A DNA stretch of 64,000 bases, taken from assembly GCF_020782245.1 (NCBI RefSeq), contig NZ_JAJGNP010000002.1:186001-250000 (forward strand), written 5' to 3'. The stretch comes from Sphingobium soli (GTDB lineage Bacteria > Pseudomonadota > Alphaproteobacteria > Sphingomonadales > Sphingomonadaceae). Positions 1 to 8,263 of this stretch are shown one piece after another. Position 1 is the stretch's first letter. Each line of letters opens with the position of its first letter. The notes under the pieces are model-generated. The model was not told where the DNA came from, did not search any database, and was given only the letters and a program-made list of their open reading frames with translations. The position numbers and the translations under genes are program-made.

Positions 1-102
1 CGCTACAACCAGAATACCGGGCGGCTGACGGCCGAGATGTTCGATGCGGTCTTTGCGCGGGCCGTCGCGGTGGCGGCGACGCGCCCATGGCCCGGCTCCT
101 GA
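1..102 (+). CDS. 3' end of an unidentified gene (truncated by window edge)
   Basis: An open frame runs from the first base to a TGA at 100-102 and encodes 33 residues ending in RPWPGS. Its start lies outside the window. The composition is ordinary for this genome, but the fragment is too short to name a family. It is followed by about 90 bases before the next good ribosome-binding site. Function unknown. Confidence 0.5.
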   Translation, partial: RYNQNTGRLTAEMFDAVFARAVAVAATRPWPGS

Positions 103-195
103 CGATGACGATCTAGCCTATCCATGCTGGGGCCTTCTCGATAGACCATGGTCGCTGCGGCTCGGCAGGTCGGGCGCGGGGCAGGAGGATCATTC

Positions 196-875
196 ATGGA
201 CTTCATGAAGATCATCGAGTCGCTCGACGAAGCGCTCTACACGGTGATGGGTTGGCTGGTTTTCTATCCCCTGACCTTGTGGCGGGCGCTGGTGCGGCCG
301 TTGGCGATGATGGCTTATGCCGATCGCGAAGTGTCGGACGCACCTGATGAACAATATGATGACGCCATCCGGCCGCCCCTTTTCCTGTTTCTGACCCTGC
401 TGATCTCCCACGGGCTGGAAGCCCTGGTTGCGGGGCGCAATCCCCTGTTGACGGGCACCAGGGGGCTGGCGGCGCTGGTCGTTCGGATCTTGCGCTGCTG
501 GCGCTGCGATTGGTGCTGTTCAGCCTGTTCGCGCTGATGATGTCGTTGTTCATGCTGCGTCGGCAGGGGCTGAAGCTGACCCATTCCAATTTGCGCCGCC
601 CCTTTTACGGGCAATGTTTCACAACCGCTCCGCTGGCGCTGATGGTGGGGGTTGCGACGCTGCTGCCAACGTTCCATCCCTCCCACGGGCGAACGGCAGG
701 GGCGGTGGTGATGCTGTGTGCGGCGCTATGGTATCTGGGCGTGCAGACAGTCTGGTTTTCGACCAGATTGCGCATCGGGCGCTTCGCTGGCTTCCGGCAA
801 GCGGTTGCGGCGGTCATGACGGCTACAATTCTTTTCACCGCCATCGCGCTGATGCTAGGCCTGAGCGCCCAGTGA
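196..875 (+). pseudogene. Multi-pass membrane protein gene broken by a single-base frameshift
   Basis: An AGGAGG site at 183-188 precedes ATG 196. The first frame encodes a hydrophobic protein (MDFMKIIESLDEALY...) for about 95 codons, then turns into an implausible Cys/Arg/Trp-rich tail ending at 537. A second frame, open from about 480 to 875, continues naturally as a membrane protein (SDLALLALRLVLFSLFALMM...) but has no ribosome-binding site of its own. Restoring one base near 481 (gtc-gtt to gtc-ggt-tcg) joins both into one protein of about 226 residues with several predicted membrane spans. I see a conserved-looking permease-like protein but cannot name a family. It could be a real mutation or a base-calling error. 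Confidence 0.65.
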
Positions 876-890
876 ATCATATCGTGCCAC

Positions 891-926
891 GAAAAAGGGC
901 GGCCCCCATAAGGAGCCGCCCTTCTT
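891..926 (-). terminator. Rho-independent terminator of rpsD (possibly bidirectional)
   Basis: A 9-bp perfect stem (895-903 with 915-923, AAGGGCGGC/GCCGCCCTT) has an 11-nt loop. On the minus strand it is followed by a T run (complement of GAAAAA at 891-896), 22 nt after the rpsD stop. On the plus strand the 3' flank TTCTTGTGTCTT is moderately T-rich, so it may also end the membrane-protein transcript that stops at 875. Confidence 0.75.
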
Positions 927-947
927 GTGTCTTGTAGGTCGCAGAAC

Positions 948-1562
948 TTAGCGCGAATAGAATTCGACGACCAGGTTCGGTTCCATCTTCACGGGATAGG
1001 GTACTTCGTCCAGCGTGGGGACGCGGACATAAGTCACCTTGGCGGCGCCATCGGGCGACACATAGTCGGGAATGTCGCGCTCTGGCAGGCTCTGCGCTTC
1101 CAGGACCAGCGCCATTTCCTGCGCCTTCTTGCCCAGGGTGATTTCGTCGCCCGGCTTCACCAGACGCGAGGCGATGTTGCACTTGACGCCGTTCACATAG
1201 ATGTGGCCGTGGCTGACAAGCTGGCGGGCCGACCAGATGGTGGGCGCGAACTTGGCGCGATAGACCAGCGCGTCGAGGCGGCGTTCCAGCAGGCCGATGA
1301 GGTTCTGGCCGGTGTCACCCTTCATGCGGGCGGCTTCGACATAGTTCTTCTTGAACTGCTTTTCGGTGATGTCGCCATAATAGCCCTTCAGCTTCTGCTT
1401 GGCGCGCAGCTGAATGCCATAGTCGGACATCTTGCCCTTGCGGCGCTGACCATGCTGGCCGGGGCCATATTCCCGCTTGTTGACCGGGCTCTTGGGACGA
1501 CCCCAGATATTCTCGCCCATCCGGCGGTCGAGCTTGTACTTGGCGCTGGAGCGCTTCGACAT
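948..1562 (-). CDS. rpsD: 30S ribosomal protein S4
   Basis: A 204-residue protein with the start [20 protein letters not shown] and the motif [11 protein letters not shown] typical of alphaproteobacterial S4. S4 binds the 5' domain of 16S rRNA and starts assembly of the small subunit. The RNA-binding S4 fold covers roughly residues 93-155 ([14 protein letters not shown]...[10 protein letters not shown]). The start ATG at 1562 is chosen over longer in-frame options because GGAAAG lies 6-11 nt upstream and because family members start there. The gene stands alone, with its own promoter at 1676-1703 and terminator at 891-926, not inside the alpha operon. Confidence 0.97.
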   Translation of the reverse strand: MSKRSSAKYKLDRRMGENIWGRPKSPVNKREYGPGQHGQRRKGKMSDYGIQLRAKQKLKGYYGDITEKQFKKNYVEAARMKGDTGQNLIGLLERRLDALVYRAKFAPTIWSARQLVSHGHIYVNGVKCNIASRLVKPGDEITLGKKAQEMALVLEAQSLPERDIPDYVSPDGAAKVTYVRVPTLDEVPYPVKMEPNLVVEFYSR

Positions 1563-1675
1563 ATGTCTTTCCTTACGATATGCTAACAACGTTGGTCCCG
1601 GTATCGCCTGTTTTCCGTATTTCAGGGACAGGGCCGCCGCTTCACCGGGATGCAGGGCCAATCGCGAAGCGGCGC

Positions 1676-1703
1676 CTATGACGCCAAGGGGCTGGCCTGT
1701 CAA
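1676..1703 (-). promoter_or_regulatory. Promoter of rpsD with G/C-rich discriminator
   Basis: Read on the minus strand, TTGACA (1698-1703) and TCATAG (1676-1681) are separated by 16 bp and followed by GCGCCGCTTC. The same layout and almost the same downstream bases occur before rpsF (30099-30126) and rplM (42615-42642). A G/C-rich discriminator is typical of growth-rate or ppGpp-controlled promoters; that control is inferred. Confidence 0.6.
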
Positions 1704-1744
1704 GCCCTCGACAGGTCGGGGCGGGCGGCCTAAGTGCTCGCACC

Positions 1745-2041
1745 ATGAACCCCGACAGCTATACCAGCATGAGCGAAGTGCGCGCCGGCGTCGATGAAAT
1801 CGACCGGCAAATTGTTGCGCTGCTCGATCTGCGTTTTGCCCATATGCGCGCAGCCGCCCGGATCAAGCCCGATCGCGGCGCGGTGCGCGACGAAGCGCGC
1901 AAGGCGCAGGTAATTGCCAATGCCCGGGCGGAGGCGGAACGGCTGGGCGCGCCCGGTGATGTCATCGCCGACCTGTGGGACGGGCTGGTCGAAGCTTCCA
2001 TTGCTTATGAAATGAATGAGTTCGACCGGACACGGGGGTAA
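1745..2041 (+). CDS. Chorismate mutase, AroQ class (PchB-like)
   Basis: A 98-residue all-helical protein of the AroQ fold. Chorismate mutase converts chorismate to prephenate, the entry to phenylalanine and tyrosine. R13, R30 and K41 lie at the spacing of the substrate-binding residues of this family, and the general look (length, ending in DRTRG) resembles the isochorismate-pyruvate lyase PchB as well as monofunctional mutases. No salicylate or siderophore genes are nearby, so the mutase role is more likely. It is divergent from rpsD and convergent with an aminotransferase gene that could act on the products. Upstream bases 1563-1744 carry the rpsD promoter; no obvious ribosome-binding site is seen close to ATG 1745. 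Confidence 0.85.
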   Translation: MNPDSYTSMSEVRAGVDEIDRQIVALLDLRFAHMRAAARIKPDRGAVRDEARKAQVIANARAEAERLGAPGDVIADLWDGLVEASIAYEMNEFDRTRG

Positions 2042-2274
2042 AGGCGGCCGCGTTGCGCGTGTTTTGCAACGGTGGGAAAGGGTGCGAAGTTCACACCGTC
2101 GTGCGCCGACGCATTTGCGTCGATTGAGACCCGAAGCGTCGATTTCGCAATAGGAGATTTTTTGCGAAGTCGACCGCGACGGACAAGGGGCCGCGCGGGG
2201 CAATGGCTAGACTGCGAAAAAGAGCCGATCGCTTGGCCTAGCACGAGGCCGGCCCTGTAGGACAGGCTCGGGAC
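2042..2274. other. Intergenic stretch between convergent genes, no supported gene
   Basis: It holds a near-perfect 14-bp palindrome at 2108-2121 (GACGCATTTGCGTC, central two bases unpaired), followed by a related GCGTCGATTTCGC. A short open frame across 2072-2260 is Arg-rich, lacks a credible start and is not called. No clear terminator with a T run is visible for either flanking gene. Confidence 0.4.
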
Positions 2275-3417
2275 CTACTGCGCTGCCTGCGTCTGGAACC
2301 AGGGGGCCATCCGCGCGATCGCATCCTGAACCCGGTCGGTGGACACGGCAAAGCTGAAGCGGATGAAGCGGTGGCCGTCGACGGGATCGAAGTCGATCCC
2401 CGGCGCGGTCGCCACGCCGGTTTCGCGCAGCAGTTTCTGGCAAAAACCCAGGCTGTCGTTGGTCAGATGGCTGATATCCGCGTAGATATAGAAAGCCCCA
2501 TCGGGTGGGGCGATGCGGGCAAGGCCCATGGCGGGCAGCGCATCGAGCAGCAATTGCCGGTTGCGGCGGTAGCTTGCGACGTGACCGTCCAGTTCCTCGA
2601 CGCAGTCGAAGGCGGCAAGGCCGGCGCGCTGCGCCAGCACGGGGGGCGTCAGGAACAGATTGCCCATCCGTGCGCGCGCTGTGTCGATAAGGTCCGGCGG
2701 CACGACCACCCAGCCCAGGCGCCATCCCGCCATGCTGTAATATTTGGAAAAGCTGTTCACGATCACGGCGTCGGGCGCATATTGCAGCATCGAATGGGCC
2801 GGCTCACCGAAGCTGAGGCCGTGGTAGATTTCATCGGAGATGGTGCGGATACCCCGGTCGGCGCAGACTGCAGCGATGCGCGCCAGTTCAGCGGGCGGGA
2901 TGATCGTGCCGGTCGGGTTGGCGGGACTGGCGAGGATCAGGCCATCGGGCGCGGGGTCGAGTGCGGCGAGCGCGTCGGCGCTGATCTGGTAGCGTTCGGC
3001 CGGGCCGCAGGCGACCTCGACCGGGTTCAGGTAGAGCGCCTTCAACGTATTGCGATAGGCGACATAACCCGGCCGCGCCGTCGCCACGCGCGCGCCCGGA
3101 GCAAACAGGCTGGTGAGCGCCAGCACCAGCGCGGGGGAAGCGCCGCAGGTTAGGATTATCTGTTCGGGATCGACGGTGACGGCGTAGCGATGCTGATAAT
3201 CGCGGGCCATTCTTTCTTTCAAGGCGGTGCTTTCCCAGTAGCCCATGGGTTCGGTGTCGAGCACATGATGCGCGACCGCGATGGCCCGCGTCGGCGCGCC
3301 GGTCGATGGCTGGCCAAACTCCATGTGCAGGATCGAGCGGCCCTGTTCCTCCAGCGCGTGCGCCTCCCGGCTGATGGCAATGGCGTGGAAAGGGTCGATA
3401 CCGGCGACGTTATGCAT
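2275..3417 (-). CDS. PLP-dependent aminotransferase, class I/II
   Basis: A 380-residue fold-type I aminotransferase of the aspartate/aromatic branch. The PLP lysine is in SFSKYYSMAGWRLGW, the substrate-carboxylate arginine in HRFIRFSFA near the C-terminus, and ASPANPTGT plus SDEIYHG are the cofactor-binding motifs. It transfers an amino group between an amino acid and a 2-oxo acid in the cytoplasm; the substrate cannot be read from sequence. AGGTGA lies 4 nt before ATG 3417. The gene faces the chorismate mutase gene and is divergent from a small membrane protein gene. The neighbouring chorismate mutase makes an aromatic substrate plausible but does not prove it. Confidence 0.9.
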   Translation of the reverse strand: MHNVAGIDPFHAIAISREAHALEEQGRSILHMEFGQPSTGAPTRAIAVAHHVLDTEPMGYWESTALKERMARDYQHRYAVTVDPEQIILTCGASPALVLALTSLFAPGARVATARPGYVAYRNTLKALYLNPVEVACGPAERYQISADALAALDPAPDGLILASPANPTGTIIPPAELARIAAVCADRGIRTISDEIYHGLSFGEPAHSMLQYAPDAVIVNSFSKYYSMAGWRLGWVVVPPDLIDTARARMGNLFLTPPVLAQRAGLAAFDCVEELDGHVASYRRNRQLLLDALPAMGLARIAPPDGAFYIYADISHLTNDSLGFCQKLLRETGVATAPGIDFDPVDGHRFIRFSFAVSTDRVQDAIARMAPWFQTQAAQ

Positions 3418-3472
3418 GAATCACCTGCGTTAATTTTGGCAACATGGCCCTGGCTGCTGCGTTGGGCAGGGC

Positions 3473-3736
3473 ATGAGCCAGACCTTCTTGACCGTCCTGC
3501 AATATTATGGCGCGGGGGCGGCCACGCTCGCCGCGCTGATCGTTTCGCTCAACCTTGGCCGCCGCATCACCGGATGGGCCTTCGTGCTGTTCGTGACAAG
3601 CTCCATCGCGCTGATCGCCTGGGGTTTCCTGGATGACAATAGCGAAGGCATTGGCTGGCAGAATGTCGCCCTGCTCTTCATCAACGCGACCGGGGTATGG
3701 CGCTATCTGATTTCCGGCCACGATCCGGCGGACTGA
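3473..3736 (+). CDS. Small inner-membrane protein of unknown function
   Basis: An 87-residue protein that is almost wholly hydrophobic, with about three predicted membrane spans (around residues 12-27, 33-52 and 60-80) and the pattern INATGVWRYL near the end. It is divergently oriented from the aminotransferase (55 bp apart) and convergent with pgl, 7 bp away. I do not recognise the family with confidence; a role as a small carrier or membrane stabiliser would be a guess. Confidence 0.7.
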   Translation: MSQTFLTVLQYYGAGAATLAALIVSLNLGRRITGWAFVLFVTSSIALIAWGFLDDNSEGIGWQNVALLFINATGVWRYLISGHDPAD

Positions 3737-3743
3737 AAAATCG

Positions 3744-4442
3744 TCAGTTTTCGGCGATCCAGACCTCGACCGGCACATCGTCCTGCAAAAGCGCGAGGCG
3801 GATCGGCAATTCCTCGACCGGGCCGCCCGCCAGTGCGCGATCATAGACTGCCTTCTTGGAAGCGCCGCTGATTTGGAGGAAAATATGGCGGCTTTTGAGG
3901 ATCGCGCTGGCGGTCAGCGACAGGCGTTGATGCGGCGCGGCCGGCGGGGTGGCGGCAATGGTCAGCGCATCGGTGGCAAGACCTTCAGCCAGTTCCCTGC
4001 TCTCCGGGAAAAGTGAGGCGGTATGGCCATCATCACCCATGCCCAGCAGGATGATGTCGAGCGGCCAGGGCAGGGCGGCGAAAGCGCGTTCCACGTCCGG
4101 CTGGCCTGCATAGGCGTCCGCCGCATCCGTCTTCATCGGCACGAAGCGCGCCTGCGCGGCGGGCCCTTGCAACAGCGTGTCACGCACCAGTCGTTCGTTG
4201 CTGTCCGCGCTGGCCGCATCGACCCAGCGTTCGTCCACCAGCGTGACGATCAGCTTGCTCCAGTCGAGTGTGGCCAGGCTCAGCGCTTCCAGCACCGGCC
4301 GGGGCGAGCGCCCACCCGACAGGGCGATGGTCGCAATCCCGCGCACGGCAATAGCGTCCGACAGGATGGTGGCGATCCGCTCGGCAATGTCGGCGGCGGC
4401 CTGCGCCCCGGTGGCGAATAGATGTTCGGTCGGCATGGTCAC
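3744..4442 (-). CDS. pgl: 6-phosphogluconolactonase
   Basis: A 232-residue protein of the DevB/Pgl type, hydrolysing 6-phosphogluconolactone to 6-phosphogluconate in the oxidative pentose phosphate and Entner-Doudoroff routes. Diagnostic motifs are LSGGRSP (phosphate binding), VDERWV and GMGDDGHTASLFP (catalytic region). The start is GTG 4442, overlapping the stop of the upstream ybaK-like gene as GTGA; an ATG two codons in (4436) is an alternative. zwf, edd and eda are not in the window. The overlap suggests cotranslation with the editing protein and galE. Confidence 0.93.
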   Translation of the reverse strand: MTMPTEHLFATGAQAAADIAERIATILSDAIAVRGIATIALSGGRSPRPVLEALSLATLDWSKLIVTLVDERWVDAASADSNERLVRDTLLQGPAAQARFVPMKTDAADAYAGQPDVERAFAALPWPLDIILLGMGDDGHTASLFPESRELAEGLATDALTIAATPPAAPHQRLSLTASAILKSRHIFLQISGASKKAVYDRALAGGPVEELPIRLALLQDDVPVEVWIAEN

Positions 4443-4915
4443 TCCGCGTCATCAGGAAGGGTGCAGATGTCCACCCAGCTTGCCCCGGTCAAGGCCGCGA
4501 GCCTATCGGGTGTCAATTCGACGGACGCGGTGCGTGATCCTGCGGCCGGAAAGACGGTGGCGAATGCCTTGAGCGACAGGTCGCAATAGACGGGCAGGGG
4601 CGTCGTCAAGCCGAAGGGGCAGACCCCGCCCACCGGGTGCCCGGTCAATTCCTCCACCTCATGCGCGCCGAGCATCCGCGGTTTGGCGCCCAGCGCGGCC
4701 TTGGCCTTGCCGTTCGACAGGCGGGCGTCACCGCGCGCGCAGACGAGTATGACCTGATCCCCCACGCGCAGCGATAGGGTCTTGGCTATGCGCGCTGGCT
4801 CGACGCCAAGCGCTGCGGCGGCTTCCATGACGGTTGCTGTGCTGACGCCCTGATCGATGATCGACACATCGGGCGCATGCGCGGCGAAGTAGGCGCGGAC
4901 GCTCGCTTCGCTCAT
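4439..4915 (-). CDS. YbaK/ProX-type aminoacyl-tRNA deacylase
   Basis: A 158-residue single-domain protein of the YbaK/EbsC family, which hydrolyses mischarged tRNAs such as Cys-tRNA(Pro) or Ala-tRNA(Pro). The conserved catalytic lysine lies in ARIAKTLSLRV, and GHPVGGVCPFG with PVYCDLSL are family hallmarks. Start ATG 4915 is chosen because it overlaps the galE stop as ATGA and because family members begin just before the VRAYF helix; a longer open frame upstream is only the galE region in another frame. The gene is the middle of the galE-ybaK-pgl overlapping chain. Confidence 0.88.
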   Translation of the reverse strand: MSEASVRAYFAAHAPDVSIIDQGVSTATVMEAAAALGVEPARIAKTLSLRVGDQVILVCARGDARLSNGKAKAALGAKPRMLGAHEVEELTGHPVGGVCPFGLTTPLPVYCDLSLKAFATVFPAAGSRTASVELTPDRLAALTGASWVDICTLPDDAE

Positions 4916-5910
4916 GGGCGGTCCCCGAGCTGGCGTTCCCACGCCAGGGCATGGGTGACGATCTGGTCGAGATCGGCGTGGCGTGGCGTCCAGGGAAAGG
5001 TGCGCAGGATGGCGCTGTTGTCCGAAATCAGCTTGCCCGGATCGCCCGCGCGCCGGCCCGTCATGATGCGCTTGATCGGATTGTTGGTCGCCCGATCGAC
5101 CGCGTCCAGCACCTCCAGCACGGAAAAACCCCGGCCATAGCCGCAATTGAGCAGATGGTTGCGATCCGGCTCTGCCATCAGCGCTTCCAGCGCCAGCAGA
5201 TGGGCAGCGGCGAGGTCACTGACATGGATATAGTCGCGCACGCCCGTGCCGTCCGGCGTGTCGAAATCATCGCCAAAGATACTGACGCTTTCGCGCTTGC
5301 CCAGCGCCGCTTCGACTGCAACCTTGATGAGGTGGGTGGCACCCGCCGTCGACTGGCCGGTGCGTCCCTGCGGATCAGCGCCCGCGACGTTGAAGTAGCG
5401 TAGCGCGCAAAAGTTCATCGGATGCGCCGCCGCCACGTCGCGCAGCATATGCTCGGTCATCAGCTTCGACATGCCATAGGGATTGATCGGGCGCTGCGGC
5501 GTATCTTCCCGCACAGCTTCCACGTCCGGCGTGCCATAGGTGGCGGCGGTGGAGGAGAAGATGAAATGCGGTACGCCTACGCGCACCGCGCTTTCGATCA
5601 GGTCGCGCGTCTTGGCGCTGTTGTTATGGTAATATTTGAGTGGGTTATCGACTGACTCCGGCACCACAACCGAACCGGCGAAATGCATGATCGCGCGGAC
5701 ATCATGGTCGCGCAGCGTCGCTTCCACCAGCGGCTGGTCGGCAATGTCGCCGCGCACCAGCGGCACGTCTCCGGGCACCGCCCAGTCGAAGCCGGTGACG
5801 AGATTGTCGATCACGACGACGCCATAGCCGGCATCCTTTAGCGCCAGCACGGCATGGCTGCCGATATAGCCGGCGCCGCCCGTGACCATGACCGTCGGCT
5901 TGTCGCTCAT
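4912..5910 (-). CDS. galE: UDP-glucose 4-epimerase
   Basis: A 332-residue extended short-chain dehydrogenase. The NAD-binding motif TGGAGYIGSH is at residues 10-19 and the catalytic residues are S120/T121 (FSSTAATYG), Y145 and K149 (NPYGMSK). It interconverts UDP-glucose and UDP-galactose, supplying sugars for exopolysaccharide (sphingan) or lipopolysaccharide. The start is ATG 5910. Its ribosome-binding site GGAG lies inside the arm of a terminator-like hairpin (5919-5946), so translation or read-through could be structure-controlled. It leads the overlapping galE-ybaK-pgl chain. Confidence 0.95.
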   Translation of the reverse strand: MSDKPTVMVTGGAGYIGSHAVLALKDAGYGVVVIDNLVTGFDWAVPGDVPLVRGDIADQPLVEATLRDHDVRAIMHFAGSVVVPESVDNPLKYYHNNSAKTRDLIESAVRVGVPHFIFSSTAATYGTPDVEAVREDTPQRPINPYGMSKLMTEHMLRDVAAAHPMNFCALRYFNVAGADPQGRTGQSTAGATHLIKVAVEAALGKRESVSIFGDDFDTPDGTGVRDYIHVSDLAAAHLLALEALMAEPDRNHLLNCGYGRGFSVLEVLDAVDRATNNPIKRIMTGRRAGDPGKLISDNSAILRTFPWTPRHADLDQIVTHALAWERQLGDRP

Positions 5911-5946
5911 AAAGAAAAGGTCTCCCCAGCTGATGCCGGGGAGACC
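5911..5946 (-). terminator. Hairpin: terminator of the FadJ gene overlapping the galE ribosome-binding site
   Basis: A 9-bp perfect stem (GGTCTCCCC 5919-5927 with GGGGAGACC 5938-5946) is followed on the minus strand by TTTTCTTT, 32 nt after the FadJ-like stop. The T tract abuts the galE start codon and the only good galE Shine-Dalgarno (GGAG) is within the downstream arm. The element therefore looks like an intrinsic terminator that also sequesters the galE ribosome-binding site. Confidence 0.75.
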
Positions 5947-5977
5947 TAGCGAAAGCGCGTTAAGATTTATAGGTCGT

Positions 5978-8155
5978 TCAGGCGGCCGCCTTCATCGACG
6001 CGGGCTTGTAGAAGGTCGAACCGCTCGCCGCCATGTCGCGCAGCTGTTGCGTGGGGGCAAAGCGCGGGCCGTGCGCCGCCGCCAGCCGATCAAGTGTCGC
6101 GACGACATTGGCGATGCCGACCGTGTCCATATGGCTGAACGGCCCGCCGGTATAGGGCGCAAAGCCCCAGCCGAAGATCGCGCCGATGTCGCCATCCTCT
6201 GGCGTTTCCAGCACGCCTTCCTCGAAGCAGCGGGCGCATTCGATGAGCTGGCGATAGAGGAGGCGTTCCTTGACCGCCTCCACGTCGGGCTGCTCGGCCG
6301 CGCGCGGGAACATCTCGCCAAGCGCGGGCGAAAGGTGCTTTTTCGCGCCTTCGGGATAATCATACCAGCCCTTGCCATTCTTGCGGCCCAGCCGTCCGGC
6401 ATCGGTCATCTTGACCATGATGTCGTCGGATCCCTGGCGGACATAGGCATCGCCCAGTTCCTTCTTCGCCGCGGTCATGATCTTGACGCCCAGTTCGATA
6501 GACACTTCGTCGCTAACCGCCAGAGGCCCGGTCGGCATGCCAAGCTGCTTGCCGGCATTTTCGATGAGCGCAGGATTGACGCCTTCGCCGACCAGTTCCG
6601 CGCCTTCCTGCACATAGGTGCCAAAGCTGCGCGAGGTATAGAAACCGCGGCTGTCATGCACGACGATCGGGGTCTTCTTGATCTGCGCCACGAAATCGAG
6701 CGCCTTGGCGATGGCGGCCGGGCCGGTCTTTTCGCCCAGGATGATTTCGACCAGCGGCATCTTTTCAACCGGTGAGAAGAAATGGACGCCGATGAAATTT
6801 TCCGGCTTGGACCAGGCGTTTGCCAGCCTGGTGATCGGCAGGGTGGAGGTGTTGGAGCCGAAGATAGTGTCGGCGCCCAGCACTTCCTCTACCTTCTTTG
6901 TGACTTCGGCCTTGATGCCGACATCCTCGAACACGGCTTCGATCACGAAGTCCGCGCCGGCGAGGTCAGCATAATCGGTGGTGGGGGTCACGCGGGCCAG
7001 CGTCTCGGTCATCTTCTCGGGCGTCATGCCGCGGCCCAGGCGCTTCTTGAGCACCGCCTCGACATGCGCCTTGCCCTTTTCGGCATAGGCCTGGTCGCGA
7101 TCGAACAGCACGACGTCCATGCCCGCCTGCGCGGCCACGGTGGCGATGCCAGCGCCCATCATGCCCGCGCCCAGCATGGCGAGTTTCTTCGTCGGCGCCT
7201 TGGCCTCATCCTTGGGACGACGCGCACCGCGTTCGGCCGCCTGCTTGTTCACGAAGAGAGTGCGGATCATGTTGCTCGCCTGCGGGTCGGCGGCGACCTT
7301 GGCGAAATATTTGCTCTCGATCGCGATCGCCCGGTCCATCGGCAGGGTGATGCCTTCATAGACGGCCGACAGCAGCGCGATCGGCGCGTTCATGTTGCGC
7401 TGCGTCTGCTTCAATGTCATCGGCACTGCGCCGGCCATGGTCTGGACGAAGGCGGGGTTGAAACCACCCGCACCGCCCGGCACCTTGAAGCCCTTGACGT
7501 CCCAGGGCTGGGTATGGGCGTTGGGGTTCGCCTTCACCCATTCGCGCGCCGCGTCGAGCGCGGTGCCCTGCGGCACGACCTGATCGACGACCTTCATCAT
7601 CGCCGCGTCGGCCGGGCGGAACATTTTGCCCTGAAGCATGTACATCAGTGAGGCCTGCACGCCCATGATGCGCGGCAGGCGCTGCGACCCGCCACCGCCG
7701 GGGAAGAGGCCGATCAGGATTTCCGGCAGGCCCAGTTGCGTCTTGGGACTGTCGCCCACGAAGCGGCGATGACAGGCGAGCGCGAGTTCGAACCCGCCGC
7801 CAACGCATGTGCCCTCTATCGAGCAGGCGATGGGCTTGCCACTGGTTTCCAGGCGCCGAAACAGCTGGTTCAGCACGAACACCTTGTCGAAAATATCGGC
7901 CGGGGCAGGGCGCTGACCCTCGCCACTTACCAGCATCGACCCGAAATATTTGAGGTCCATGCCGGCCATGAAGCCGCTGTCCTTGCCGGACGCGATGACC
8001 GCGCCCTTGATGCTTTCTTCGGACGCGATGCGCGTGATCGCGGCGTCGAGGTCGGCCAGGAAATCGGGGCCGATGACGTTCATCGACTGGCCGGGCACGT
8101 CGATGATCAATGTGGCGATGCCGTCGGCGTCGGTGGTGAAATTGATGGTCTGCAT
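5978..8155 (-). CDS. Fatty-acid oxidation multienzyme (enoyl-CoA hydratase / 3-hydroxyacyl-CoA dehydrogenase), FadJ/FadB-like
   Basis: A 725-residue two-part enzyme of beta-oxidation. Residues 1-190 form a crotonase domain with catalytic E123 (GGGFE) and E145 (LPEILIGLFPGGGG). Residues 320-720 form the NAD-dependent hydroxyacyl-CoA dehydrogenase, with LGAGMMGAGIA at 328-338 and the catalytic pair H458/E470 (VHFFSPVEKMPLVE). It hydrates trans-2-enoyl-CoA and oxidises the product. ATG 8155 is preferred over an in-frame ATG 18 nt upstream because GAGAGG precedes it at normal distance. The thiolase gene lies just upstream on the same strand, separated by a palindromic repeat, forming a functional pair. 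Confidence 0.95.
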   Translation of the reverse strand: MQTINFTTDADGIATLIIDVPGQSMNVIGPDFLADLDAAITRIASEESIKGAVIASGKDSGFMAGMDLKYFGSMLVSGEGQRPAPADIFDKVFVLNQLFRRLETSGKPIACSIEGTCVGGGFELALACHRRFVGDSPKTQLGLPEILIGLFPGGGGSQRLPRIMGVQASLMYMLQGKMFRPADAAMMKVVDQVVPQGTALDAAREWVKANPNAHTQPWDVKGFKVPGGAGGFNPAFVQTMAGAVPMTLKQTQRNMNAPIALLSAVYEGITLPMDRAIAIESKYFAKVAADPQASNMIRTLFVNKQAAERGARRPKDEAKAPTKKLAMLGAGMMGAGIATVAAQAGMDVVLFDRDQAYAEKGKAHVEAVLKKRLGRGMTPEKMTETLARVTPTTDYADLAGADFVIEAVFEDVGIKAEVTKKVEEVLGADTIFGSNTSTLPITRLANAWSKPENFIGVHFFSPVEKMPLVEIILGEKTGPAAIAKALDFVAQIKKTPIVVHDSRGFYTSRSFGTYVQEGAELVGEGVNPALIENAGKQLGMPTGPLAVSDEVSIELGVKIMTAAKKELGDAYVRQGSDDIMVKMTDAGRLGRKNGKGWYDYPEGAKKHLSPALGEMFPRAAEQPDVEAVKERLLYRQLIECARCFEEGVLETPEDGDIGAIFGWGFAPYTGGPFSHMDTVGIANVVATLDRLAAAHGPRFAPTQQLRDMAASGSTFYKPASMKAAA

Positions 8156-8175
8156 AGTGGTGCTACCTCTCAAAT

Positions 8176-8253
8176 CCGTTCGCCCTGAGCTTGTCGAAGG
8201 GCTGCACTGTCTGTTGATGAAGGACAGGGCTTTGACAGGCTCAGCGCGAACGG
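8176..8253. repeat. Palindromic intergenic repeat, copy 1
   Basis: An imperfect inverted repeat between the thiolase stop and the FadJ-like start: CCGTTCGCCCTGAGCTTGTC on the left (from 8176) and GACAGGCTCAGCGCGAACGG on the right (to 8253). Related arms occur at 49842-49903 and 30238-30274. It can form a long hairpin in the mRNA between the two beta-oxidation genes. Elements of this kind are common in sphingomonad intergenic regions. Confidence 0.75.
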
Positions 8254-8263
8254 TATTTTGTTC

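Noticed and set aside
2072..2260. Small Arg-rich open frame downstream of the chorismate mutase
   Set aside because: No convincing start signal, no plausible fold and no conservation evidence; treated as intergenic.
5882..6775. 297-codon plus-strand frame opposite the FadJ-like gene
   Set aside because: Antisense shadow with Arg/His-rich composition and no family features; the FadJ-like protein explains the region fully.
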